Positions 12,894-24,136 of a DNA stretch of 64,000 nucleotides are shown here, piece by piece. Made by a program: the position numbers and the translations under genes. Numbering within the stretch: the stretch's first letter is position 1; the number at the start of each line of letters is the position of its first letter. Below the pieces are notes generated by a model. The model made no database searches and had not been told where the DNA came from. It saw only the letters and a program-made list of their open reading frames with translations. Origin of the DNA: Crocodylus rhombifer (lineage: Eukaryota; Chordata; Crocodylia; Crocodylidae); the NCBI GenBank assembly GCA_038503035.1, contig JAVSML010020824.1, forward strand, positions 1 to 64,000, read 5' to 3'.

Positions 12894-13283
12894 GGGAGCG
12901 CATCTACATGTGTTATTAATGTGTAGCAATAGACTTTGGTGCGTTATGCACTGGAGTTTATTGCTCCCAGGTGCACCATTTGAACATGTGACAAGGACCG
13001 CAGCACATTGAGCCAGGCTGAAGCAGCCCGAGCTGGCAGGGGACCCTGGGGGTCAGCCTACTAGCCTGCAGCTGCTCCAACCTGGATCAGCATGCTGTGG
13101 AGGGGCTGGCTGAGGCACAAGGGTGCTCCAGTGCAGAGCCAGCTGCAAGTACTAACCTGCTGTGTAGTTTGTTAGTTTCCTGAGTTTCCTGCAGCCTAAC
13201 AGAGCCATATGTGTAGATGCTGAAATGTTTACTGCGGTGCTAATTAGTCTACTACTCAGTAAACATTTGCTGTAGACAGGCCC
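12894..13283. mobile_element. MITE with TCTACA-type ends
   Basis: The left end gagcgcatctacatgtg and the right end (complement gggcctgtctacagc) are inverted. The interior begins 'caatagactttgg' and ends with 'ctaattagtctactac', sharing words with the copies at 48338 and 56432. A GC-rich centre separates the AT-rich ends. Target duplication not legible. Confidence 0.55.
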
Positions 13284-13515
13284 CGGGGAGTATGATAGCT
13301 GTCATTTGAAAAATTAAGCATAGATTTCCTCTGATTACAGTTTAGTTATGACTTGGCACTCCTCTTGCTAAATTATCCATCATATTGATCCCTTGATATC
13401 TGGTTTGGGGGTTTTGTTTGTTTTCATTTAAAGCTGTGCTTGTAACTGTGAAGCAAGTCTCAGCAGTATCAAGCCTTCAGTTTTTCCATGTGGTGAATTC
13501 AGTACAACAAAGCAC

Positions 13516-13699
13516 CTAGAGGTCTCTTTGGTAGCAATACAGTTCAAAGGCTAGATGTTTCAGCAGTGCATCGGGTTGCTTAGGTTTTGGATGTTGATGC
13601 TTTTCAGCTGTTTCTGTACTCTTTTGAATTATGTTTTTAAAAATCATTTTGCAGCTGTGGCTGAGTTGGTTGAGGAGCCACTCCGGATAGTTTTCACTG
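13516..13699 (-). CDS. Candidate terminal exon, unidentified
   Basis: On the minus strand a polypyrimidine-containing stretch ends in AACAG (AG at 13700-13701). It is followed by about 60 open codons reading SENYPEWLLNQLS... and ending in TAG at 13516-13518. The peptide is basic and Lys/His-rich in the middle (TAEKHQHPKPKQ) and has no family signature I recognise. It lies on the same strand as the ORF at 14942-15237, so both could belong to one gene; but each ends in a stop, so they would be alternative ends, or one or both are chance. Frames of this length are expected by chance in AT-rich DNA, hence low confidence. Confidence 0.25.
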
Positions 13700-13702
13700 C
13701 TG

Positions 13703-14742
13703 TTAAGGACCACAGGAAAGTATTAAGTTAGGATGGCAGATTTAGAGCCAAATCCTGCCAACCTTATTTAGTTATTTCTTCTATAGACTGATTGCACACA
13801 AAATCTGTGTTAAAAGAAAGTCAAGCACTCAGAATTTAGGAAATACCAAAATGAAGGTTTTCTGTGCAGTTTTACTTTGGTCTCCTTGTGTATGTTCATT
13901 ATGAAACACTCTGTAACAACACAGTCACATGCTATTTATTCCACAGGACCGTTGCTGGTAGATGAACACAATGCACAAGATGAATGGGGCTCACTTAATA
14001 TAATATTTTATTCCCATTATTAATGGCATACCATTTGATATTAATATTAATTTCCTCCGGGCTCTCCTGTGCCACTTACCACTGTGGTATCTGTGTGCTT
14101 ACAAATAAGCGTGCCCCAGCTTCTCATTGCAGACCCTTTGCATAGCATGTATACTGATAATCCATTTTCACAGGCTTCTTATCCTGCTGAGGAGCCCTTG
14201 CCCAGCCTGTCCCAGTACAGTCTCCCTCAACCTCTTCATATGCTCTCCTTTCCATACACAAATAGGTTCCTCATTGCCACTGACTTCCCTCACTCCCCTC
14301 CCCACCTCCACACCCATTCCCTTGCCTCCACATACTGTCTCCTAGGCCAGGTAGCCCCAGTTCCAGTCCCTGCCTTCCTCTGTGCACACTTCTTAATCCC
14401 AGTGTCCTGGTTATCCCTGGTTCCTCATTCCAATTCCTATCCCAGTTTCTGCAAAAATTAAAGTTTGGCAGTGTTATAAACAACTGGAAGCAAGGTTTTA
14501 CAACAGAAAGTATTGGACAGCCTTAATCATAGATGTTACTAACCACCTTTCATTTACTATTTTTTAAGTTAACCTCATGTAGAGAGAGGCCTGCCTTCTG
14601 CCTTATTTATGTAGGTAAACCTGCTTTGCTTTCACTGTGAAAATGTTATTTGCTTTGAATAGCCCCATTCCCTTCATTGTAACTTTTTAAAGTAAGGGCT
14701 GCTCATTTTTGTCAGATGCCAAATCAGGCCCTAAATCTGGAG
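13703..14742. other. Non-coding stretch
   Basis: No gene supported. The Pro/Leu-rich frame at 14069-14461 on plus comes from C-rich low-complexity sequence with overlapping frames on both strands. Confidence 0.4.
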
Positions 14743-14750
14743 ACTTAGAT

Positions 14751-14939
14751 CAGTGTTTCCTAATCTTTTCCAGCCCAAGGCACACTTACATTAATAACAT
14801 TTTTCTCCAGCACACCTGTTAAGGCATTCCCCATCCTCATACCTAGTGTAGCTTATTAGCCATGGCAAAATTCCACACCAAACCTGTTAATTTCTGACAG
14901 CACACTTTTGTGCCGTGACACACAGGTTGGGAAATACTG
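14751..14939. mobile_element. hAT MITE with perfect 8-bp duplication
   Basis: The termini cagtgtttcctaatctt and, complemented at the right, cagtatttcccaacctg are inverted repeats. The element is flanked on both sides by acttagat (14743-14750 and 14940-14947), an exact 8-bp duplication diagnostic of hAT-type insertion. A second copy of the family is at 34518-34703. It has no coding capacity. It landed across the stop codon of the minus-strand ORF at 14942-15237; the duplication preserved that stop. Confidence 0.9.
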
Positions 14940-14941
14940 AC

Positions 14942-15237
14942 TTAGATTTCAGTTTTGCTGTGGGCCTTCCCCAGACAAGATGGTACTTCAGCAGTTCCAG
15001 TCCAGTGTGCTGCAGAGTAGTCTTTCAACTTTTGATCAGTTGAGACAGAAGTAGAATCCTCTTCCTTTGCTGGTTGTGAAGGTGGGAGTGAATTAGTAAT
15101 ATTTTTCTCCAGCCTCCTCAACATCCTGAGATTTACTGGAAGACGGATTATGGCTTCCTTGTACTTGAACACACTGGTGAGTGGTTGAAGGTGGAGAAGT
15201 GCTCTATGGTATGGACCCTCTTCCACTTCTAACATGC
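14942..15237 (-). CDS. Candidate terminal exon, unidentified
   Basis: The minus strand shows an acceptor-like tract 'gactttgttctattgtag' (AG at 15238-15239), then an open frame of 97 codons to TAA at 14942-14944. The product starts MLEVEEGPYHRALLHLQ and contains a basic stretch (RMLRRLEKN), then a Ser/Pro/Glu-rich tail. I do not recognise the protein. The stop codon lies inside the 8-bp target duplication of the hAT MITE, so any 3' UTR would begin in transposon sequence. Length and acceptor favour a real exon; the lack of a recognisable domain and the AT-rich context leave chance as a real alternative. Confidence 0.35.
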
Positions 15238-15240
15238 CTA

Positions 15241-18052
15241 CAATAGAACAAAGTCATCAAAATGCCTTCGTTCATTTTAACGGTATCATCAGCCATTTTT
15301 TAACTTCTTTAAAGTGTGTACTTTTAATAAAATGTAGGGGGTTTTAAGCATATCTTTTTGATTCTTCATATACTTGTATCTTCTTTTATCAAAGTCTGTA
15401 TATACACAAAGTCTGTGTATTTCACAAGTGTACATAATTCAAAGTCAAAACTAACCCCTCTTCCTACTCCCATTCTCCTTAACATTAAATATCTATTTTA
15501 TTCTCCGTCAGTGTTCTTGAGGCCATTTTAGTAGTTCCTCCAGTTGAGGGCTTCACTTAGAGTAGCTGCTATACTTCAGATACAGTTCTTCATTTTCCCA
15601 AACTACTGATAGTAACTGTTTAATCACATATCTATGGGTCATACTGCACCAGGATTTTCTGAGTGGTGATGACCTTGAGGAGTATTAAACTGGATGTAAT
15701 GCTTCCAAGAATGGGAGATGTTTGTGCAATGGAGCTGGTATACATTGCTGAATCAATGACTGGCATTGCTGGCAGGATTTTGCTGCAGGGGAGTCTTGCA
15801 ACCATATAACGGTCTTTTTTTTAGTGGATAATTTTTAATTGGTGTGTTTTGGTGATTATGGAGTTAGATATTTATGACCAGGAGGATACCTAAATATATA
15901 GTTGCTAAATATTATCCCTACACACTGTATTGTGGCCTTGAGTTTTCTAAAAGTTCTGAGCTGTTTTATGTTCTTAGCAAAATATTATGATGCATCTGTA
16001 GGAATATACAATAAACTTTATATAGAATTATTACAAAAATGAGAGAATCACAGCACACTAATTTAATCTCTTCTGAGGTTCATGGTAACAGTATTAACTA
16101 GTAATAAAATGAAGGACTGTTAGCAGTTTTGTCAACTAAGCTACTGTGAAGTAAGCCCCTCTGAAATTTTTATAGAAGGTTTTGGGCACACCCAGCTGTT
16201 GGCTGCTTCTGAGCAGCCTGATGGTCATGTGACATTGTGTGATCATTTTGCAATGAAGGAAGATACTTTTTATATATGACCTAAGAGATTTTGAATGCAT
16301 TCCTTCATAGGTATCAAACAGGTGCATTGACCCATTTGTACTATGCAGTTTTTCATGGTGTGTGTTTGAATCTGAAAGCTTGGAGTCAGTTTTATAGATG
16401 TTTACTCTTGTTTTGCATTTGCTTTCTTTGCAGGTAGAGTGTGGAATTTTTGACAGGCCTATTACGTTGAAGCACTGTTTACATTAGCACTTGCTTTTGT
16501 GGTTTCCAGAGTCACTAGAAACCCTCTATGGAATCAGAGTCCCATAATTCACATTGTGTATTGTTTATTCTGTATGTAATTGACTGTTGAAACATTGCAT
16601 TCAGTTTAAACACTAGTAGGATATTCTCCAAAATGTCTTTGTTGCAGAAAGCCTTTTAAGAGTTACACGTATAAATAAGTTTACGGAGAAATTAGGACTG
16701 CATGAAGGCTGTCATTGGTTAAGAAGCCCCAGAGCAACAGGATTAGATGGTAGAGGGAAAAGGTAGGTTGCCCTGCAAGTTATGCCTCCTGAAGTCAAAT
16801 CCAACATGTAATTAAAATGTTTTACTTTCTAGTGTATTCCCTGATATGGCTGTTTATGTGATATGGGAAAGAGAAGCCCAGGACTGATTTGGTAATAAAG
16901 CAGGAAGATGTGTCAAGGAAAGGCAGATTCTTTTTTCTCAGACAGTAGAATCCAAGAATTTAATTTTTTGAAAGGAAATATTTTGGATGAGGACTCTGCA
17001 GGCCAGCAGAAAATGTTTAGTTTTCTTTTTGCACTTTCATAAAAAAATTGTGTGTATATATGTGTGGATGTTGAGTTGTTTTAGAAACTTGAAATGTAGG
17101 TTGTCTTTAAACTGATCTTTGTTTTCTGTTTTCCTGGGCAGTAGCTGCGTAACCAACAATTGGGAGTTCTCTGACGTTATGTGTTTCATAACTGAAAGTT
17201 AGGCATTCTTCACAAGCTATCATATTTAGGGTTGTATGTGCAGGCACATACACACACAGAACATTGTTTACTTCCTCTGTAAGTGCTGGGACATTCAGTA
17301 CTAAGAAGTATGATATGCTTGCATAAACACCAACGCCAGATTTATCTCTGAATCCTATCTTTCCTTTCCAGTCTTGGAAAGTGATTAATTTGTAACACAC
17401 ATTTTGTTCTTGGATTGCAGTGCATTATTTTCTAATCATTTACAGTTTTACAGAACTATTGTGTTGACTTGAAGGAACATTTCTGTCACATACTCAGGAC
17501 TGTAGGCTGAAGCTTTAGCTATAATTAACATTTTGAAAGAAAGGAATTCTACTGTAGAACTTTAACTAAGGGACTATAACTTCAAAGAAGTTGCATATTT
17601 TTCTTTGGATTGTTTGCAAATACTTTTTGCACACTTTTTATGATGAAAACATTCACACTGAGATTACAGATAATTTGTTTGTGTTGCGGTACCAAAGCAA
17701 TGCCTGATAAATAGCTTTTAGATTTTAAAACACAGTTCAATTCATAGAATGGTATCCCCTGGCAGTTATCAGAGGGTCTGTGTGGGGCTGTAAGGGGGTG
17801 AGAATGAAGTAAAATCACTTTTATTTTCCAAACCGTACATAGTTAAAAAGTGTTAACCTATTAAACTGCATTAATAAAGCAACATCAAATGTCTGACAAA
17901 CAGAAAAATAAAGATATTGGACGTTAAAACAAAATCTATGCAGTCGCAGTGGCATTAGGGCTCTGTGACTTTTATATTTGTTTTAGATTCCAGTTTGTGT
18001 GGCATGGGACGGATGAGTGGAGGGTTATTCACCAATCAGTTTGCTGTGGATT
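15241..18052. other. AT-rich non-coding stretch
   Basis: No repeat with clear ends and no supported gene. A strong acceptor-like tract ending at 16433 is followed by 17 open codons and a stop, noted as a finding. A 97-aa minus frame at 17107-17400 has no splice sites or motif and is probably chance. Confidence 0.4.
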
Positions 18053-18060
18053 GATTAGAG

Positions 18061-18341
18061 CAGGGGTAGGCAACGCTTTTTGGCAAGAGTGCGGAAAAAA
18101 CCACAATGTCTGCCTTGGAAGGTGCCAGAGTACCGACATGCTGGAGCAGCTGTTTGCAGCCTCCCAGCTGCAGCTGGCCCACAGAGCCCACAGGGTTTGC
18201 AGCCTCCCAGCCACCTGCTGGGAGCAGCCTGGGTTCCATGGTTGGCAGCAGCTGCTTAGAGCCCGGGCTGGCAGTGGTGTGCTGAGTAAAATGGTTTTGC
18301 GTGCCATACTCAGCACGCATGCCGGGGGTTGCTGACCTCTG
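18061..18341. mobile_element. hAT MITE with perfect 8-bp duplication
   Basis: The left end caggggtaggcaac and right end (complement cagaggtcagcaacc) are inverted. Exact 8-mers gattagag flank it (18053-18060 and 18342-18349). The GC-rich body carries 'gcagcctcccagc' words repeated internally and has frames open on both strands that are not genes. A second copy of this family is at 46192-46493. Confidence 0.9.
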
Positions 18342-18599
18342 GATTAGAGCATCAATGTTGATTTCATTTTTTTAAATGGCTAGTGGCTGATAGATGTCCC
18401 CAGTTTTTGCAGTAGGTTGGCATGATTTCTCTCCTCTAGGGAGTGATTTTTGTTAATGAACATTTTAAAGTCAACATACAGAGTCATTAATGAAAAGTGA
18501 AGTAAAGTTTGAAGGCAGGTAAAAGGAGAGTTAAGGAGGTTCTGAAGTTCTTTAGGGAGACTACAGAAGTGTTTCTGTAAACATCAGGTTGTGCATTCA

Positions 18600-18740
18600 T
18601 TCATAAATGCGCATTGGATTTGTGGACAAGGTTCTTTGCGTGAATCTGATATCTTTTATTAGACCAGCTTAAATAGTTGGAAAACAGTTATTAAGCAAGC
18701 TTTCGGGTTCAAAAACCCTCTGTCAGGCTAAGGAAATTTC
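18600..18740 (-). mobile_element. Penelope-like terminal segment
   Basis: On minus this reads through a hammerhead-like core (18691-18733), a ccaactattt hairpin remnant and the 'taataaaagatatcaga' block, as in the Penelope-like element at 38.25 kb. It has no coding part. Boundaries are approximate and no target duplication was recognised. Confidence 0.55.
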
Positions 18741-21700
18741 AGCAGTTGGTGTGTGCTCACTCTTCCTGGATGGAATGAAAAGTAAAGAAGCCAGAGGCTG
18801 AATTAAGCCCCAGAGGAATGGTGGATAGCTGTGGAGTGTTTGAGAAGGATGTGGTACCAGATCCTGTGACATACATCTGCCCTCCAGTCCTGTGGCACAC
18901 AGTAATTTGCTTGTTTGTGCCCCCTAGGAGTGCATTTTATGGAATAAGACAGAGCACTTCTGTAAGTAATACTGGTAAATTTGGTTATAAAGGAGTATTG
19001 GTGTAGCAGCAAATAGATTAGGGGTAGGTAGTCATAGTGGAGTATCAGAGAAAGGCTCTCACTACTTTTCCAGTGCCAGTGACTTCCCATTCAATTGTAT
19101 TAATTCTAAGCCACAATGGAGCTTGTTCCACATCTCAGTCTCCCATCACAGGTTAGCAGTATGGCAGGTTTAGAGCACACGTAATTGAAGGGAAAACATT
19201 CAGTAGCATCACAGGAGCTGAAGATCAAGGTAGGAAAGAAAGCCGAGTGACTCATATGAACCAGCCCTGGTACATGTACCAGTGATTGGGAGCTACTTCA
19301 TAGTGCATTGGATCATTTTGGACATGAAGTGAGTTGCAGCTCATTTTTGGGAACTCTTGCATAACACATTAAGTTGGGCTGAACACAGATCTGTAGAAAT
19401 GGAATCTCTCATTTAAATATCTACCCCTCACCCCTTCTATATTCACAACTGCCAAAAAACATGTGGCCTCCTGTTTCTAAAAAAACAGAAGGTGGATTTT
19501 CTCTGGTTTTGAAGCGGGTGCGATATCCACCAGTGCAAATAGTAACTTTGTCTCCCTGCACTGGGATTTGATTCAGTAAAACTAAACCACTTGTTGGCCA
19601 CTGATGGCTGTGATCAGGTGCAGTATCCAGAGCACGCAAGATCTGAGACGCCCAGTAAATCCTTCAGCAATGCCAAGGAGGACCAGGGTTGATGTGTCTG
19701 GTATTTTAATTAGTAAGAAACCAAGATTTAATTGAAAATCTAAACCAAACCAACAAAACAACTTCCCCAAACCTTTCAAACCATCTTTATAAATCACAAA
19801 GAAGCAAAGAGAACCCTAGCCCCAGGGGATTGGATTTTAAATGATAAACTAATAACCGGGTTAATATTTAATTATAAAAACTTCCTTTCATACTAAAAGT
19901 TAATTCTTTCTAATTCTGGTGCCAATCCTCAATGCATCTCCTGTGAGATGCAGAATGGGGCTCAGTTTGAAGAAATACAGTCAGGAATAGGGAAGCTATT
20001 CTAACTATAAATAGCTGTGGTAGAAAGGTAGATGTTTGTGTAATAGTACAGTACATATGTGTATTTTAAGAGAACCTGAGAATAGCAGCTGCACTGAAAT
20101 ACGTGACAGTAAAGTCAACTATAGTCCATGATTAAAAAAATAAAACTTCTGCAAATGCTGTAAGTCTAATCTGAAACCTGTTGGTGTTATCTTCACTTGG
20201 TAGTACAGAACAGTCTGTGATTTATAAGTGAGCCTGAGAACATGTAGTTCTGGTAACAGGATACTTCTCACTCCTTTTGATATGGAATTGTTTATTGCTG
20301 GACCCCAGAAATTTCCTCAGGAATTAGAACTAGGTGACAGTTCTGCTTCACTCCTTTGTAGGAGTGGGTTTTCTTTTGTAAAGCATTGTTTGTTTTACCA
20401 TGAATGCACCTTTGAATTTTAGACTTGCAGAAGATGCAGACTTGCAGAACCAATGGGACCAACACCAGAGTTCTTACTAGCACTGTAAGGTCAAAAGGAT
20501 CAGAACCTAAATTAGACTTCTTCCTCAAGCTCAGGTTTGAATCACAAATTCAGGAAGTTGTACATGAAAATCTGTCTGGCACTGTTTCCTCTGTCAGCAT
20601 TTTTCAGTTAAAAATAATATCTTGTGGTGTAGTCATAAATAATATGGATTAAATTCTTGGTTTTCATCTTACTAAATTGCTAAAATTTGTCATTTTGAAG
20701 GGAAAGGGGAAAAAAAGGTAAGAACAGGAATAATAGGGTGGAGAGCAGTGTGTAGCTCCTAGTCTCAGTCAGTTTTTGAAATTGTGGGTTAGAATTATGG
20801 TGTAATGTATTTAACTGCTAAAATTAAAAGCAGCTCTGGAGTGACTTTTCACTATATATATATATATTTTAAGGGTCAAATCAAATTGGGTCCACTGGAG
20901 TCATATCAGGAGTGGATTTGGTTGATATTTATTGTAAGTATTCAGAAGAAAAAGGTTTTACCTTGACATAAACTTTATTTTTTAAAAACTAGATAATACA
21001 AATTAAAAAAAAACAGTTTGGGCCAATCATTTAAAATTCAGTACAAGATATCTGACTATTCTCTAATTGCAGTCCTGTTTTAGCTTATTGAACAATAACT
21101 AGTGACTACAAGTAGGTTTAACTTTTTTTTCTGACATTTTTTAGGAGTAGTGCTTGTCAGGAGAATGAAGGTACACAGCTGAAAGATAGTATGTTAAAGT
21201 GACAAAGGGAAATTGTGTATATCAACAGCTGACCACTAAATAGTTCCTTGAAAGCAGGGTGGGAAGTTTGTGAGTATTTCCCATGAACAATACTAGGGAC
21301 AGTATCCTCATAAAATAGTGTTTATTTTAATTTCTGTGTTAAGACTGAGAAGGATTTCATGTATTTTGTTGCTGGGATTTGTCAGATACAGTTGAGGCCT
21401 TTTATCAGAATTCACCATTTGCTGTGGATTTCAGAGGCCATCCGAGAAGCCATTTAAAGCAGTACAGTTTCTGAGAGCTCTGATAATGGTCAGTGAAAGC
21501 AGTAATCCCAGAGGCCTAAGGGGATAATAACAGTCAATAACATGGCTGCCAATCTTTAAGCTTAATCATGACATCTTTAGGCTTGAGGGAGGGTTATTTT
21601 TCTAAATGTGTCTGTGTGGGGGAGGGAAATACATGTGTGATAAAAAAATACATATTGCAATGCAATTAACTGAGATTCTTGATAAACAGTATATACCACA

Positions 21701-22040
21701 ATAGATATAAGAAATATATATTGCAATTACATTTGATTTCACTTTGAAAAAAGGATTGCTTTTATTGTTCTGGTGAAAATGATGCAATACTACTGACACA
21801 TTGGCAAAGACTAGCACATTCTGTGACAGCATACAGTATGTATCCAAACCAGTATCACATGAGATTAAAAGCTTTGTCTAGTAACTTGTCTTTTTGGGGA
21901 GAATGTATTACATTCAGCTTCAAGAATGTTTTGAAAGTTGCACTGTAGTTTGGTAAAGGACTGTTTTTGAAAATAGAAATTTTAGATCAAGTCCTGCAAC
22001 CTCATAAAATGCAAGGGAAACCAGTAGGTTGGTAAAATAT
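18741..22040. other. AT-rich non-coding stretch
   Basis: No gene or bounded repeat recognised. A (TA)n microsatellite of about 16 bp lies near 20853-20870. Reading frames are short and unsupported. Confidence 0.45.
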
Positions 22041-22054
22041 TCCTTGTTCTATAA

Positions 22055-22201
22055 GAAATGAAAACTCTACAACTCTTGGTTCATGATGATACCTTTTATT
22101 AGACCAACTAAGAAATCGCAAAAAATTTATCTTTTTCTGCAAGAATTGGTCTAGAGTTTTGCATTTCTTTTTGTCTCAGACCAGCATGGCTGCCAAATAC
22201 A
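22055..22201. mobile_element. Penelope-related foldback with 14-bp duplication
   Basis: A 147-bp insertion is flanked by an exact 14-bp direct repeat tccttgttctataa (22041-22054 and 22202-22215). Inside, gaaatgaaaactcta at the left and its imperfect complement tagagttttgcatttc near 22151 form inverted arms. The 'ttttattagaccaacta' block follows the left arm, and the right end is the complement of a 'cagccatgctggtctgagac' head. The layout matches the copy at 7865-8027. The long, variable duplication suggests retro-insertion rather than a hAT or Harbinger transposase. Confidence 0.75.
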
Positions 22202-22215
22202 TCCTTGTTCTATAA

Positions 22216-23530
22216 TACGTTCTTGATTCAGGTACAGACTTCTTCAGAATAAATAGGAAAATTTCATATATGATTTTATTCAAAGCAGTCTATAAGTGGG
22301 AAGTGACTGTCAGAAATAATATTAAGTTATGTGTGTGCGCAATTTCTAAACTACTGCTTACCATTTATTACATTTGCTACATTTTAGACATTTTTTTCTG
22401 TCAGTTTCCTTTTGTAAAGATGTTTATTCTGTTTTGATTTTTGATTGACTTGTTAGCTACCATACTGGATGGGCAGAGTGACAGAAAAGACCCTCAAGCA
22501 CAATTGGGAATAGGAGGTACAAATCTAGTATTCTTTTTGACTGGTTACTGAATTACGCTAAAGTTGACTGCTGACTTCCAAAAGTTGCATAGAGCACAGC
22601 AAAAATCAGATAAGAATTAAAATTAAAAGCACAAAACCCAGAAACTTAAGCATAGTAAAATAAAAATAAATCATTAGTTGTGGGGAGCAGGAAGAAAACA
22701 TTTGATCAAATGTGTGTGGGTGTATGTTTTGTTTAAATAAGTAAATGGGTAGTTAATACTTCTCAATGCAGACAGAAAATATGGAGCAGGATTTCACAAC
22801 TATGCTTTATGTGAATTTCAGTTCTGCACACGGTTGCAATTTTGAGTTTTCACAAAAACCTCACAGAAGTACTTCTACCCAGAGCTTGAAGAGGGAAGGC
22901 AAATTATTCTGCATGGTCCTGCTGCTGTACTTCAGCTATCATCTGGGTGAATTATTTCTAGAAGTGAGGGGCTAATTTGATCTCCAGGTGCCATTCAGTT
23001 GTTGGTCTCTCTGCTAAAGGTGCCAGTAGTCCTTGGGTTAAGGATATCTATCGGTCTTAGTTTTAGAGCTCTTACACCTTAGGATCTAAACACCATCCAC
23101 TGAAACCTGGAGTAGAACCACCAACTCATTTTACACAGGCCTCTTAGCAGCCCTCATACGGTTACCAGGAGCTGGCCTGGGGCAGGATTTCATCTGATGG
23201 CCTAAAAATGAGAAATTTGTTTCCATTACCAGTTCCATCTCTTTGACTTCAAACTTGGCAGTAGGTTTTTACAAAAATATCTGCTTTAATCATTTGGCTT
23301 TATATAAGAGAACAAAAACTAACCCCATGTACTCAGCAACCTATGAAGTGGATGTAGCAGTGGACGTAACATTTGGATTCACTTCATTTTGCATTTTATA
23401 TACTTTTCTTTTTCTTAATCTATTATTAAGAATTCTTTGAGATTCCTGTGCAGTTTCTCAGATGACTTGCTCAGAGTCGAATCATAGATACAGTAATGGC
23501 TGGTTACTTCTTTTTTCTTCTTCTTAGCTG
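22216..23530. other. Non-coding stretch
   Basis: No gene supported. Short plus-strand frames at 22766-22975 and 23243-23440 lack splice signals and recognisable motifs. Confidence 0.4.
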
Positions 23531-23538
23531 CTTGGGCC

Positions 23539-23660
23539 ATGTTGCTTTTGTTCTTGCTGTCTCCTCCACCTCTAAAAATATATAAAACCAATCAGAGCAG
23601 TGTTGTATTGGCTGTTTTCCCATAGGCTTCTGCTGGACCCCTCCCCCTCACCTTATTGGC
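23539..23660 (-). promoter_or_regulatory. CCAAT/TATA promoter-like patch
   Basis: Read on minus, two CCAAT boxes (23655-23659, 23607-23611) and one inverted CCAAT (23588-23592) precede a TATA-like stretch (about 23574-23586). An ATG follows ~35-40 bp further on, opening a short Lys-rich frame (MAQAAKKKKKEV...). Three CCAAT motifs within ~70 bp upstream of a TATA-like motif is more than I would expect by chance, but no known gene follows, and AT-rich DNA makes TATA matches common. Confidence 0.25.
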
Positions 23661-23966
23661 TAACTGAGTTCAGCTCAGCTCAGCTGACTGGGAGTTAATA
23701 TAGGTCAGTATAGCAGTGTGGAATTGACTAGCTGTTCTCCTTCCCGAATCCAGCTTTGTTTAATCTGGCATGTTTCCAGCTCTTTCTAAATACTACTGTA
23801 TGCTGAAAGTCTATGCAACATGTCAAAATTAAACCACAGGGACAACGATGATTTTTTTTCTTTTTTAAATAAGTACAATTAGAAAACAAATTAAAGCCAC
23901 TGCCTAGAAACAGTTGTAAAGATTTCTGATATAAAGGGAATAACTATAATACATTGGAGCTGAGGC

Positions 23967-24128
23967 CAGGGCCAGATTAACCCTTTAGTAGGCCCTAGGC
24001 AAACAAACTGTGGGCCCCTACTTTTTTCACTCAATAATTGTAATATGTAAAATAAGCACAACTGGGCCCCTTCTTCACTTAGGGCCCTAGGCGTGTGCCT
24101 ACTTTGCCTGTACGTTAATTCGTCCCTG
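23967..24128. mobile_element. hAT MITE
   Basis: The ends cagggccagattaac and (complement) cagggacgaattaac are inverted repeats. Flanking 8-mers gctgaggc (23959-23966) and actgaggc (24129-24136) match at 7 of 8 positions. At 162 bp it is non-coding. Its interior pairs 'ggccctaggc' words near both ends, so it would fold. Confidence 0.85.
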
Positions 24129-24136
24129 ACTGAGGC

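Noticed and set aside
17107..17400. 97-aa frame on minus
   Set aside because: No splice acceptor, no recognisable motif; lengths like this are expected by chance in 64 kb of AT-rich DNA.
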